From Acidobacteriota bacterium (GTDB lineage: Bacteria > Acidobacteriota > Terriglobia > Bryobacterales > Bryobacteraceae): DNA of 64,000 nt. A program made the position numbers and the translations under genes. The first letter of the stretch is position 1. Each line of letters starts with the position of its first letter. Shown in pieces: positions 43,230 to 52,567 of the stretch. Below the pieces are notes generated by a model. It made no database searches. It saw only the letters and a list, made by a program, of their open reading frames with translations, and was not told where the DNA came from. The stretch spans positions 31,118 through 95,117 of the forward strand of contig JAPKZA010000245.1 of assembly GCA_026394015.1 (NCBI GenBank), given 5' to 3'.

Positions 43230-45380
43230 TTAGTTCAGGTAAAGGAATTCGTTGCTGCTCAAAAGCATGTGGCAAAGGTCGACAAACGCCGTCTTCTCAT
43301 CGCCCGTAATCTTCGTCTGCGCCGCTAGAAAATCAGCCGCCGCCGTCCGTTCATCGGCCCGCGGCGTCCGGTTATACGCCAGCTTCCAAGCCTTATCAAA
43401 CAGCCCGTCCCGGCTCACGCCCTGGTCGTTCTGCAACCGCTCGGCAAAGCTCCGCGACCAATCATTCACCATCGCCGAATTCATCAGTTCCAGCGATTGC
43501 GCCGGCGACACCGTATTGTTCCGCCGCGCACAACTCTCGTGCGTATCCGGCATATCGAACGCCTCAAACATCGGATACCGCGTATTCCGCCGCACAAACA
43601 CATAAATCGACCGCCGATCCGCGTTCTCCCGCGACTCGTTCTTCTTCCAACCGCCCCGCGTCTCCACCCCCGCCGGCAGCGGCGGAAACACGCTCGGCCC
43701 ATACAGCGCCGCGTTCAGCCGGCCACTCGTCGCCAGCATCGAATCCCGAATCACTTCCCCTTCCAACCGCCGACGCGGAAACCGCCACAAATACTTATTC
43801 TCCGGATCCACCTTCGCCGCCGACTCGCTGAACTCCGAAGACTGCTGCCAAACCGCCGACATCATGATCGTCTTGTGCAGCTTCTTCAAGCTCCATCCGC
43901 CGTCGACAAACTGCGCCGTCAAATGGTCCAGCAACGGCAAATTCGTCGGCCGTTCTCCCATTAACCCCAAATCGCTGGGCGTCCCCGCAATACCCGTCCC
44001 GAAGTGGTAGTGCCAAACCCGGTTCACGATCACCCGCGTGCTCAGCGGATTCTTCGCATCCGCCAACCAGTTCGCCAACACACTCCGCCGGCCAGTCGTG
44101 GCCGCCCCCGCCACCGTTGGGATCTTCGCTTCCGTCGGGTCCAAAATCGATAAGAACCCAGGAGCAATCTCTTCCTGCGGATTATCGTGGTTTCCGCCCT
44201 TCAGCAAAAACGTCTTCGGCGCTTCCGCCCCGTGGTCCACCATCGCCTGCGCCACCGGCTGCTCCGCCGGCTTCATACCCTCAAATTCCTTTAACGAGGC
44301 CGCCAACTCCGCATACCGTTTGGCCTCCGCGCTCTTCAACTTCGCCGCCGCGTCCTTCTCGTTCACGGTCACCTGCGGCTTCACCTTCATATACATCTGC
44401 CACTGGAACGCGTTCCGCTTCTCCGGTGCCATCGCCACCACTTCCTGAATCTCTTCAGGGAACTTTTGCAGCTTATCAGCCAATATTTTCTTCGCCGGGG
44501 CCTCGGTCAACGCCGCCATCTCCCCCCGAATCCCGCTCGTCTTCGCGTCCCATGCGTCATACGCCGCCTGCCAACCCTGCCGCTCCGCCGAACTCTGTAG
44601 CACGGCATGATCCTCGATCCGCGTATTGGCAAAAAACGATTGCAGCCGGTAGTAGTCCTTGTGCAGAATCGGGTCGAACTTATGGTCGTGGCACCGGGCG
44701 CACCCATACGTCATCCCCAAAAACACGCTCCCCGTGGTGTCCGTAACATCGTTCAGCAACTCTTGCCGCCGCTGCATGATATTCGCGGCATTAGATTCAT
44801 CCGGAAAGTGCCTATTGAACCCCGTCGCCACCAACGCATCCGCATTCCCCGGGTACAACTCGTCCCCGGCAATCTGCTCTTTCACAAACCGGTCGTACGG
44901 CTTATCAGAATTGAAGCTCCGAATCACATAGTCGCGATACCGCCACACATTCGGCCGCGTCTCATCGCTCTTGAACCCTTCGCTATCGGCATACCGCGCC
45001 AAATCCAACCAGTGCCGGGCCCACCGCTCCCCGTAGTGGGGCGAGGCCAACAACCGGTCCACCTGCTTCTCAAACGCGTTCGCCGACCCATCGGTCAAAA
45101 ACGCCTGCGTCTCCTCCGGCGTCGGCGGCAACCCCGTCAATACTAACGACGCCCGCCGCAGCAGCGTCACCCGGTCCGCCGACCCATTGGCGACGATTCC
45201 CTTATCTTTCAGCTTCCCCTGTACAAGCGCATCGATGCTCGTCGGCGTCCCCGACCGCTGTAGCGGCTGAAAAGCCCACCATTTCTTCTGCATCGGCGTA
45301 AAGTCTTTCTTCGCCGTCTCGGCCAACAAAAAGATCGACATCCCGCCGACCAGCAACAATATCCAAGCACGCAACAGCAA
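43230..45380 (-). CDS. DUF1549/DUF1553 protein with a CxxCH motif
   Basis: The 716-residue exported protein has a signal/anchor (MLLRAWILLLVGGMSIFLLA). Its DUF1549 domain (about 45-255; YGERWARHWLDLARYADSEG) contains CARCHDHKFDP, a heme-c type CxxCH motif. A helical middle follows, then a DUF1553 domain (about 440-710; STRVIVNRVWHYHFGTGIAG). The combination is typical of planctomycete and acidobacterial outer polysaccharide-processing operons and goes with DUF1501. The N-terminal cytochrome c domain found in some homologues is absent here. Confidence 0.92.
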   Translation of the reverse strand: MLLRAWILLLVGGMSIFLLAETAKKDFTPMQKKWWAFQPLQRSGTPTSIDALVQGKLKDKGIVANGSADRVTLLRRASLVLTGLPPTPEETQAFLTDGSANAFEKQVDRLLASPHYGERWARHWLDLARYADSEGFKSDETRPNVWRYRDYVIRSFNSDKPYDRFVKEQIAGDELYPGNADALVATGFNRHFPDESNAANIMQRRQELLNDVTDTTGSVFLGMTYGCARCHDHKFDPILHKDYYRLQSFFANTRIEDHAVLQSSAERQGWQAAYDAWDAKTSGIRGEMAALTEAPAKKILADKLQKFPEEIQEVVAMAPEKRNAFQWQMYMKVKPQVTVNEKDAAAKLKSAEAKRYAELAASLKEFEGMKPAEQPVAQAMVDHGAEAPKTFLLKGGNHDNPQEEIAPGFLSILDPTEAKIPTVAGAATTGRRSVLANWLADAKNPLSTRVIVNRVWHYHFGTGIAGTPSDLGLMGERPTNLPLLDHLTAQFVDGGWSLKKLHKTIMMSAVWQQSSEFSESAAKVDPENKYLWRFPRRRLEGEVIRDSMLATSGRLNAALYGPSVFPPLPAGVETRGGWKKNESRENADRRSIYVFVRRNTRYPMFEAFDMPDTHESCARRNNTVSPAQSLELMNSAMVNDWSRSFAERLQNDQGVSRDGLFDKAWKLAYNRTPRADERTAAADFLAAQTKITGDEKTAFVDLCHMLLSSNEFLYLN

Positions 45381-45540
45381 TGGCGCCTCCCGGGGCTTCC
45401 CTTCTGGCTAAAGATTATCACAAGCAGAAAAAGAAGACCTCCAGACCAAAGGTACTAAGGTGATGAACCGACCCGACCATGGCCAATTGGTACCGTCTGC
45501 CCATTGTTGGATCCCGCTCCCATCGTCAAACTAACGAGTA

Positions 45541-46341
45541 ATGAACCCTGCCGTCAGCACAGGAGGGCGCTCCGCTCAGCGCACATCCATCTACCTCCAC
45601 CGCAGCGTCCGCGCTCTGCCGCTTACGCGCACCCGTTTGTGGACGGCTCTCGCCCTCGCCCTCACCATCTTCCTCCTCATCGCCGCGTACGCCGTCCCCA
45701 TCATGCAGGCGCACTCGGATCTTGCCAACGTCTTCCTCCGCTGGGCCGACATCCCCAACGATGGCTGGCGCCAAGTCGCCATCTTCCCCGGCCTCGAACC
45801 CGGCTCCGGCCCCCTCGTCCCCATCCCTACCTTTAGCCAGGTGTCCGAAGGCGCCCGATTCGCTCTGATCCTCGGCATCGTCGCCCTGTTGATCATCGCC
45901 CGGCGCTTCTCTCTGTTCCGGAATCTCGCCAACTTCCTCATCGTCCTCCTGTTCGCCTCCGCCATCGTCAACGTCTTCTTCGATTCCTTCCAACTCCAGT
46001 CCATGGTCTTCGGCCAAATCTGGCTCCGCCAGGAACTCCTCGTCTGGCTTCTCATGCCCTTCGTCAGCCTCCTGCTCTTCATGCTCCCCCAGCCCAACAT
46101 CGCCGTCGGCATCTCTTGGATGCTGCTCGCTCAGGTCTACGGCTTCCTCTTCTCCGTCCTCCGCTTCGTCTTTTGCCTCGGCGTCCTCCACTACACCGGC
46201 CTGCTCTTCATGCCGCTCCTCTGGTTCGCCTTTGGCACCTTGAGCGACCTGCTCTTCCTGCTCTTTTTCTATTCCATCTCCGTCTATCGCGCGTCCGGAC
46301 ATCTCTGGGGAGTCAGAAGCACATGGCAATCACAGCTCTAA
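45541..46341 (+). CDS. Polytopic membrane protein of the GT2 operon
   Basis: The 266-residue protein is mainly hydrophobic, with about seven helices (near 35-55, 102-120, 125-145, 160-180, 185-205, 210-230, 232-250). A loop between the first two holds HSDLANVFLRWADIPNDGWR. No known domain was recognised. It overlaps the glycosyltransferase gene by 19 bases, so it probably forms part of the same polysaccharide synthase complex. Confidence 0.72.
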   Translation: MNPAVSTGGRSAQRTSIYLHRSVRALPLTRTRLWTALALALTIFLLIAAYAVPIMQAHSDLANVFLRWADIPNDGWRQVAIFPGLEPGSGPLVPIPTFSQVSEGARFALILGIVALLIIARRFSLFRNLANFLIVLLFASAIVNVFFDSFQLQSMVFGQIWLRQELLVWLLMPFVSLLLFMLPQPNIAVGISWMLLAQVYGFLFSVLRFVFCLGVLHYTGLLFMPLLWFAFGTLSDLLFLLFFYSISVYRASGHLWGVRSTWQSQL

Positions 46342-47687
46342 TCATTTTTTCCTGGACCCTCATCGGCATCGCCATGGTCGTGCTCTCGGCCTACGCCGTC
46401 CGCCACTACTATCTCGCCTACTCGCGCATGCGCATCGCCCATCCACGCGAAACCAACGAACTCGTCGGCTTCGTCATGCCGCGCATCACCGTCTTCATCC
46501 CCATGCACAACGAAGAGCGCGTCGCCCGCGACGTCCTCCAAGCTCTCGTCGATTGCGACTACGACTGGGAACTCCTCGAAGTCATCCCCGTCAACGACCG
46601 CTCCACCGACGGCACCCGCGCCATCGTCGACGATTTCGCCCGCCGCTACCCCTTCATCAAGCCCTACCATCGCGCCGAAGGCTCCGGCGGCAAACCCGCC
46701 GCCCTCGTCGAAGCCACCGTCAACGCCTCCGGCGACATCTACCTCATGTTCGACGCCGACTACGTCCCCGGCCGCGCCGTCCTCAAAATGCTCACCGCGC
46801 CCTTCCTCGACCCCGAAATCGGTGCCGTCATGGGCCGCGTCGTCCCCCACAACATCGGCGACAGCCTCCTGTCCGGCCTCCTCTCCCTCGAACGCTCCGC
46901 CGGCTATCAGTCCGTCCAACAAGCCCGCTACAACCTCGGCTTCACCGCCCAATTCGGCGGCACCGTCGGCGGCGTCCGCGCGGCCGCTCTCCGCGCCGTC
47001 GGCGGATGGAACCCCGAATCGCTCACCGAAGATACCGACCTCACCTTCGCCCTCCTCCTCAACGGCTGGCGCACCGCCTACGTCAACCGCGCCGAGTGCT
47101 ACGAAGAGGTCCCGCAGGATTGGGGCGTCCGCCGTCGTCAACTCAGCCGCTGGGTCACCGGCCACACCGAGTGCCTCCACAACTATTGGCCCGACCTCGT
47201 CCGCGCCCGCTTCCTCACCCGCGGCGAAAAGTGGGACGCCATCTTCCTCCTCGCCATGTACCTCACGGCCCCCATCATCGTCCTCGGCTGGCTCGCCTCG
47301 CTCGTCCTGTTCTTCGTCCCCGAAGCCCACGCCGTCCCGGTACTCCCCATCGCCATGCTCATCATCGGCTATCAACTCTTCTCAAACCAAGCCACCTTCC
47401 TCGAAATCGGCGTCGCCACCCTCCTCGATGGCACCCGCCTCCGGGCTCTCCTCATGCCCCTCAGCCTCCTCAACTTCTTCGCCAACACCGGAGCCATCTG
47501 CAACGCTCTCCGCAAGTTCTACTGGAACCGTTTCTGGGGCAGCGGCGGCGACGGCTGGTACAAAACCCATCGCACCCGCCCCGGCTCCGACGGCCAAGGC
47601 TTCGGTCTCAACCAAGCCCCCACCGGTGCCGCCCGCCAATCTCTGAACGGGCTCTATCACGCCAACAACGAAGGAGTGGGGGACTAA
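46323..47687 (+). CDS. Processive family 2 glycosyltransferase
   Basis: The 454-residue membrane glycosyltransferase has an N-terminal helix (about 3-25) and the GT2 core with metal-binding DADYV (Asp144, Asp146), the acceptor TEDTDL (Glu236, Asp237) and QLSRW (273-277). The last motif marks processive enzymes such as cellulose, hyaluronan and poly-GlcNAc synthases. C-terminal helices (about 305-330, 335-355, 370-400) form the transport path. It should build a linear beta-linked polysaccharide at the inner membrane; the sugar is unknown. It overlaps the previous gene by 19 bases and precedes the bactofilin-like gene by 4. Confidence 0.92.
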   Translation: MAITALIIFSWTLIGIAMVVLSAYAVRHYYLAYSRMRIAHPRETNELVGFVMPRITVFIPMHNEERVARDVLQALVDCDYDWELLEVIPVNDRSTDGTRAIVDDFARRYPFIKPYHRAEGSGGKPAALVEATVNASGDIYLMFDADYVPGRAVLKMLTAPFLDPEIGAVMGRVVPHNIGDSLLSGLLSLERSAGYQSVQQARYNLGFTAQFGGTVGGVRAAALRAVGGWNPESLTEDTDLTFALLLNGWRTAYVNRAECYEEVPQDWGVRRRQLSRWVTGHTECLHNYWPDLVRARFLTRGEKWDAIFLLAMYLTAPIIVLGWLASLVLFFVPEAHAVPVLPIAMLIIGYQLFSNQATFLEIGVATLLDGTRLRALLMPLSLLNFFANTGAICNALRKFYWNRFWGSGGDGWYKTHRTRPGSDGQGFGLNQAPTGAARQSLNGLYHANNEGVGD

Positions 47688-47691
47688 CGCC

Positions 47692-48828
47692 ATGCTCTTC
47701 CTCGTCTATTCCGTCTGCTTCCTCGCCCTCTTCTACCTCCACTTCTCCCTCGCCCACCGCGCCTGGATCACCATCCGCGGCAAGCGCTCTTCCGAACTGG
47801 ACATGTCTTACGTCCGCCTCGAAGATTACTTCGGCCAATCCTTCCGCCGAAAACTGAAGCAGTGGCTCTCCACGCTGCCCGCCGCCTCCAACTCCACCGC
47901 CAACCTCCGCGTCTACCACCACGGACAGGAACGCATCTTCGTCGCCCCCACCGTCCAATACCCCAGCGGCCGCGTCGAAAAAGAACTCCTCGTCGCCGAA
48001 GGCGCTTTCTCCTGCGGCAACAACTGCGACTTCCGCCGCGAAGTCATGGTCCATGGCGATTGCTCGATCGGCGAAGGAACCGCCCTCCAAGCCCTCGCCG
48101 TCGACGGTGCCCTCTCCCTCGGCGAAGCCGTCACCATCCGCCGATGGGTCGACGCCGCCGGCAAACTCTCGATCGGAGCCGACACCGCCATCTCCTCCCG
48201 TGCCACCTCCCGCACCGCCATCGAATTCCTCCCCGGTGCCTACGCCCAGTCCCTCTTCGCCCCCGAAATCTCTACCGAGGGCCGAAACGACGACTCCCCC
48301 CCTCTGTCCACCACCATCGGTCCCGTGCTGCAGATCCCCCATCGCCCGGACGATCCCCAGACCGCCCACCATGGCTTCGATCCGCAAAAGCTCTTCTCCA
48401 TGGGCGGCGGCACCTACGCCTATGAAGGCGATCTCGATGTCACCACCCCGCTCCATCTCCGCGCCCCCCTCGTCGCCCGCGGCCACTTCTCCTGCGCCAA
48501 GGAAAGCCTCCTCGAAGCCGACCTCAAAGCCCATCGCAACATCACCATCGGCCCCGCCTCCGTCGTTAAAGGCAACCTCGTCTGCGACGGCGACATGCTC
48601 CTCAAACCCGACGTCTACTTCCAGTCCATCCTCCAACCCGAAGGCACCATGCGCCTCTCCTTCGGCGTCCGCGGTCTCCGCGAAAAACTGCCCGTCGCCG
48701 CCCATGCCACCGGCGCCCTCACCCTCGAAAGCAACATCGTCATCAACGGCAAGGTCTCCTCGGCCCATCGCGTCATCGCGATCTCCACCCCCCTCGCCTG
48801 GCTCCAACCGAACTCAGCAAGAGCATAA
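47692..48828 (+). CDS. Membrane-anchored bactofilin/polymer-forming beta-solenoid protein
   Basis: The 378-residue protein has an N-terminal anchor (about 2-22) and a soluble region. Its repeating short blocks resemble right-handed beta-solenoids of the bactofilin/polymer-forming type: EGAFSCGNNCDFRREVMVHG, AVDGALSLGEAVTIRRWVDA, ARGHFSCAKESLLEADLKAH and NLVCDGDMLLKPDVYFQS. The solenoid spans roughly 95-180 and 260-360, split by a linker. No catalytic motif was seen. The context suggests a scaffold for the polysaccharide machine. This reading is by pattern only, as sequence similarity to bactofilin is weak. Confidence 0.65.
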   Translation: MLFLVYSVCFLALFYLHFSLAHRAWITIRGKRSSELDMSYVRLEDYFGQSFRRKLKQWLSTLPAASNSTANLRVYHHGQERIFVAPTVQYPSGRVEKELLVAEGAFSCGNNCDFRREVMVHGDCSIGEGTALQALAVDGALSLGEAVTIRRWVDAAGKLSIGADTAISSRATSRTAIEFLPGAYAQSLFAPEISTEGRNDDSPPLSTTIGPVLQIPHRPDDPQTAHHGFDPQKLFSMGGGTYAYEGDLDVTTPLHLRAPLVARGHFSCAKESLLEADLKAHRNITIGPASVVKGNLVCDGDMLLKPDVYFQSILQPEGTMRLSFGVRGLREKLPVAAHATGALTLESNIVINGKVSSAHRVIAISTPLAWLQPNSARA

Positions 48829-48834
48829 CCCCCC

Positions 48835-49662
48835 ATGAAGCTTCCCATCGCCCTATCCCTGCTCCTCCTCCCCGCCGCCTTCGCCGAACAAAGCCCCACT
48901 ACCCCCGGAGCCACGTTCGAACGCCCCGGCTACGAAAGCCCCCTCCCCGTCCTCGTCGAAGTCGGCACCTATCACAACGCCGTCTCCAACGGTTACGGCT
49001 ACTGGCGCGGGGCCGACGCCACCGTCTGGATCCGCAAAAACCCCCGCTTCACCCCCGTCTTCCAATTCAACTCCCAAACCCGCCCCGGCGTCACCCAACA
49101 ATCGTTCGGCTTCTTCAGCTTCGCCAACTGGTCCAAAAACTTTTACACAACCCAAGGCGCTAGCTACGCCCCCCAGCGGAACGGCCTCTCCCTGTTCGCC
49201 AGCCGCCGCTTCGACCTAAAAGGCTTCTACAAACTCCCCGTCCTCGACCGCCGCTTTCTCGTCTCCGCCGGCGTCTCTCAGTTCAACTTCCAAGGCCCCG
49301 TCAAAGGCCAAATCTATAACGTCGGCTTCCTCTATTACCCCAAGAAGATGATGGTCGAAGGCAATTACTACATCAATCGCAATCAACCCGGGAATAAGAT
49401 CGGTAACTCCGCCAGCCTCGCCGTCCAGTACGGGCAAGAAGGGAAATACTGGGTCGGTACCGTCGTCGGCGGCGGCAAGGAAGTCTACACCTATATCGCC
49501 CAAACACCCCTCGAAGTCAATCTCGACAGCGTCTCCACCCAAATCTTCTTCCGCAAATGGCTCGGCCGCCACTACGGCGTCTTCATGGCCTTCGACCAGC
49601 AAACTAAGTTCGGCGCCTTCACCCGCGCCGGAGTCATCGGTCGCGTCTTCTTCGAGTTCTAG
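48835..49662 (+). CDS. Outer-membrane beta-barrel (YaiO-like)
   Basis: The 275-residue exported protein has a signal peptide (MKLPIALSLLLLPAAFA), alternating hydrophobic strands (VLVEVGTYHNAVSNGYGYWR; SLAVQYGQEGKYWVGTVV) and a C-terminal aromatic residue (RVFFEF), as barrels recognised by BamA have. In E. coli, YaiO lies beside a GT2 gene and is an outer-membrane protein, so an export role for the GT2 product is inferred. It follows the bactofilin-like gene by 6 bases and ends the four-gene unit. Confidence 0.72.
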   Translation: MKLPIALSLLLLPAAFAEQSPTTPGATFERPGYESPLPVLVEVGTYHNAVSNGYGYWRGADATVWIRKNPRFTPVFQFNSQTRPGVTQQSFGFFSFANWSKNFYTTQGASYAPQRNGLSLFASRRFDLKGFYKLPVLDRRFLVSAGVSQFNFQGPVKGQIYNVGFLYYPKKMMVEGNYYINRNQPGNKIGNSASLAVQYGQEGKYWVGTVVGGGKEVYTYIAQTPLEVNLDSVSTQIFFRKWLGRHYGVFMAFDQQTKFGAFTRAGVIGRVFFEF

Positions 49663-49745
49663 TACAATCGGCCCCCGGGGTCACGGTACGAAAGGTCGAT
49701 TTGGATCATACTCCAATTCCCTCTTCCGTGGCCCAATGAAAGGGT

Positions 49746-50600
49746 ATGTTACTCAGACTTACTCTCCTAAGTGCCCTCGCCGTCGCCCCCCTCTCGGCCG
49801 TCTCCTTCACCTTCGCTGATTTCAGCTCAGCCCCCGGCATCAACCTCATCTCGAACGCCAGCCTCACCTCCAACCTCCTCCGCCTCACCCCCGCCCTCGA
49901 AAATCAAAACGGCGCCGCCTGGTTCAACTCGGCCGTCGACGTCCAAAGCGGCTTCACCTCCGAATTCAGCTTCCGCATCTCCGATCGCGGCGGCTACAAA
50001 CCCGACTGGGAACCCGGCGTCAATAACGACGGTGCCGACGGCTTCGCCTTCGTCATCCAAGCCCAAGGCGTCTCCGAACTCGGCCTCTATGCCAGCGGCA
50101 TCGGCTACTACGGCATCCCCAACAGCCTCGCCATCGAGTTCGACACCTGGGCCAACAAACCCAGCTACTGCGAACCCAACGGCAACCACGTCGCCTTCCA
50201 AAGCCTCGGCGCCCTCGCCAACCGCCCCGAACACTGCGCCGGCACCGAGTTCGATGGCACCTTCACAAATCCTACCCTCGCCATCGCCACCGTCGGCCCG
50301 GACCTGTCAAACGGCACCACCTACAACGCCCGCATCGTCTACAACCCCGGTCTGCTCCAGCTCTATCTCACCGACTTCTCGACGCCCATCCTCTCCGCCA
50401 ACGTCGACCTCGGCACCCTGCTCAACCTCCAAGGCGGCCGCAACGCCTTCATCGGTTTCACCTCTTCCACCGGCGGCGCCTGGGAAAATCACGACATCGT
50501 CAACTGGCAGTTCACGAACGTTCCCGAACCGGGCACCCTCGCCCTCATCGGCATCGGCCTCGTCTGCGGCGGACTCCTCCGCCGTCGCCGCACCGCCTAG
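49746..50600 (+). CDS. PEP-CTERM protein with L-type lectin domain
   Basis: The 284-residue protein has a signal peptide (MLLRLTLLSALAVAPLSAVS). A legume-type lectin fold (about 20-255) follows, with GADGFAFVIQAQGVSELG and SLAIEFDTWANKP. The C-terminus carries the PEP-CTERM sorting signal VPEPGTLALIGIGLVCGGLL followed by an Arg cluster. Such tags are processed by exosortase, which is not in this window, and go with exopolysaccharide-producing bacteria. Its place directly after the GT2 cassette is suggestive. It shares a 4-base overlap with the convergent radical SAM gene. Confidence 0.9.
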   Translation: MLLRLTLLSALAVAPLSAVSFTFADFSSAPGINLISNASLTSNLLRLTPALENQNGAAWFNSAVDVQSGFTSEFSFRISDRGGYKPDWEPGVNNDGADGFAFVIQAQGVSELGLYASGIGYYGIPNSLAIEFDTWANKPSYCEPNGNHVAFQSLGALANRPEHCAGTEFDGTFTNPTLAIATVGPDLSNGTTYNARIVYNPGLLQLYLTDFSTPILSANVDLGTLLNLQGGRNAFIGFTSSTGGAWENHDIVNWQFTNVPEPGTLALIGIGLVCGGLLRRRRTA

Positions 50601-51637
50601 TGCGTGCCGGTCTGAATATTCACTAACTCCGTCTTCTCGGGCTTCGTCGTCGCCTTCTGCGCCAACGTCTGCGGAGCCCGCCAGAAGTCAATCAACGAAG
50701 TCATATGCACGCACGAAACGGTGCAGTTCGGCGCACAACCCTTCTCCGTCAAAAACTCCCGCCGCATATCGCCTTTCGTATAACCCAGCAGTGGTACACC
50801 TGGATAACCGCGCTGCTGCGAGCAATAGTGCACCAGCCCGTCCTCGCAAATGTACATGTACCGCGCCCCGGCCCGGCACCGCCACTCGCTTGATTGCCCC
50901 TGCGCAATCCGGTCTTGAAACTTGCCGAATCGTGCAAAACTCCGCTTGGCCAGCACTTTGAACTCGCGATAGACCGACATCTCGGTCTCGCCCAACGCCT
51001 TCGCCTGCCCCTGCCCGTCGTGGATAATTCCCACCGTCGTGCTGAAACCCAACTCCAGCGCCCGCTTCCCGATCTTCACCGCATCACTCGGAAACTTCAC
51101 CCCGCCGCCCAGCACAGAGTTGATGTTCACATGGAACAGTGCGTTCTCCTGCAACAATTGCAGCTTCTTATCGAGCACTTTCAAGCTCTTCTTCGATACC
51201 TCGTCCGGCATCACGTTGTCGATGCTGATCTGCAAATGGTCCAGCCCTGCATCATTCAACCGCTGAATCCGCGCCGCCGTGAGCAAATAACCGTTCGTGA
51301 TCATCCCGGCGATAATCCCGTGATGATGAATCCGGTTGATGATCAAATCCAATTCCGGATGCAGCAACGGCTCCCCGCCGCTGATCATGATCAAGCTCGT
51401 TCCCAGCTTCGCCAGATGGTCCACCCGGTCCATCACCACCGTCACATCCACCGGCTTCGAAATGTCGTCGTACTCGTTGCAGTACGTGCAGGATAGGTTG
51501 CAACGGCGCATCGGAATAATGTGCGCCTGCACGATATGATCGGTCGACCAAAGGCCTTTGCCGATCATCCGCAACTCACGCATCCGGCGGCCAATGGCCT
51601 TTACCGAGCGTCGAAAGCGAAAACCTGTACTGGACAT
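50597..51637 (-). CDS. Radical SAM protein with C-terminal cysteine-rich domain
   Basis: The 346-residue enzyme has the radical SAM cluster motif CNLSCTYC (CxxxCxxC) early in the chain, SAM-binding ISGGEPLLHPELD and MITNGYLLTAARI. A SPASM/twitch-like C-terminal cysteine set follows (WRCRAGARYMYICEDGLVHY; CAPNCTVSC). It should bind a 4Fe-4S cluster, with a possible second cluster, and generate a 5'-deoxyadenosyl radical. ATG 51637 gives MSSTGFRFRR; the extended frame to 51724 lacks support. Nearby genes give no clue to substrate. Confidence 0.9.
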   Translation of the reverse strand: MSSTGFRFRRSVKAIGRRMRELRMIGKGLWSTDHIVQAHIIPMRRCNLSCTYCNEYDDISKPVDVTVVMDRVDHLAKLGTSLIMISGGEPLLHPELDLIINRIHHHGIIAGMITNGYLLTAARIQRLNDAGLDHLQISIDNVMPDEVSKKSLKVLDKKLQLLQENALFHVNINSVLGGGVKFPSDAVKIGKRALELGFSTTVGIIHDGQGQAKALGETEMSVYREFKVLAKRSFARFGKFQDRIAQGQSSEWRCRAGARYMYICEDGLVHYCSQQRGYPGVPLLGYTKGDMRREFLTEKGCAPNCTVSCVHMTSLIDFWRAPQTLAQKATTKPEKTELVNIQTGTH

Positions 51638-51727
51638 AGAGACGTAATTTTCTATTAAAACACAGGCCCTACGCAAAAGCACCGTTCTCGGCCCGAACGC
51701 GCCGAAAACGGTGCCGAATGGCAATCC

Positions 51728-52528
51728 TTAGGGTTTCGGTGGCTTCGCCGGCTTCGGTGCCGGGGGCGTATTCGCCGGCGGAGTCTCCACCGCGTCGCCA
51801 AACGTAATCGTCGTCGTCGAACGGAACTGCTTGTAGTCCTCGTACTTCACCTGCATCTTCAGCCCCACCGGACCAGAAGCGAACTGCAACGTGTCGTCCG
51901 CCTTCGTCAACACCGGAAACCAATACTTGCCGTCCACCTGCGCCCGCCAAGTCTCAAACTTCGGAAACCGCTGATCATTGCCTTTCTTTAATATTCCCGT
52001 CGCCCGCCCGAACGACTTCACGATCTGCAAATCCTGATCGTCCACCCACACCTGCCCCTGAAAATACCGCTGCCCCGGCTCCATCTTCTTCGGCTTCACC
52101 GCGAAAACGTAGCAATCAATCTCGTCCAGCTTCTCTTTCGAAAGGTAGTCCACCTGATACTTCGGCAGGTCCTTCGTCGTCAACACGAACGGCTGTACAC
52201 TCCGCAAGTCCTGCTCGTCTTCCGGCGACAACGACACCAGCACCAGCGACGGCGAAGGCGCACGTACAATCCGCTCCGTCCGCTTCCCCTCCGGCGAGAA
52301 GATGATGTCCGACACCAAATCAAACCGCCCCCGCGCCTGGCCCCCGCCCTCAAACTCCTGAATCTTAATCGTTTGTCGATAGGTATAGGTCTCCCGCGCC
52401 TTGGCGAACTCCGACTCTTTAGCCGCAAAGTTCGTAATCACCTTCTCGATCTCTTCTTTCGTCGGCTCCGGCTTCGCCGCCACCAGCGCCAAACTACTCG
52501 CCATCAATCCCAACGCTAAAATTCGCAT
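51728..52528 (-). CDS. Exported LolA-like or outer-membrane-sorting protein
   Basis: The 266-residue protein has a signal peptide (MRILALGLMASSLALVAA). The mature part fits a LolA-like half-barrel: ETYTYRQTIKIQEFEGGG, RFDLVSDIIFSPEGKRTER, QGQVWVDDQDLQIVKSFGRA and QVDGKYWFPVLTKADDTLQF. A Pro-rich tail follows. It probably carries lipoproteins or a lipid-like ligand in the periplasm, but ligand specificity is not evident. The Pro-rich tail is unusual for LolA. Confidence 0.72.
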   Translation of the reverse strand: MRILALGLMASSLALVAAKPEPTKEEIEKVITNFAAKESEFAKARETYTYRQTIKIQEFEGGGQARGRFDLVSDIIFSPEGKRTERIVRAPSPSLVLVSLSPEDEQDLRSVQPFVLTTKDLPKYQVDYLSKEKLDEIDCYVFAVKPKKMEPGQRYFQGQVWVDDQDLQIVKSFGRATGILKKGNDQRFPKFETWRAQVDGKYWFPVLTKADDTLQFASGPVGLKMQVKYEDYKQFRSTTTITFGDAVETPPANTPPAPKPAKPPKP

Positions 52529-52567
52529 ACCTTCTCCATGGGTCGGACGCTTCGGGCCACCCGCCCG

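Noticed and set aside
45381..45540. The 160-base gap before the GT2 cassette examined for RNA or promoter elements
   Set aside because: No convincing -35/-10 pair, hairpin or RNA gene could be identified.
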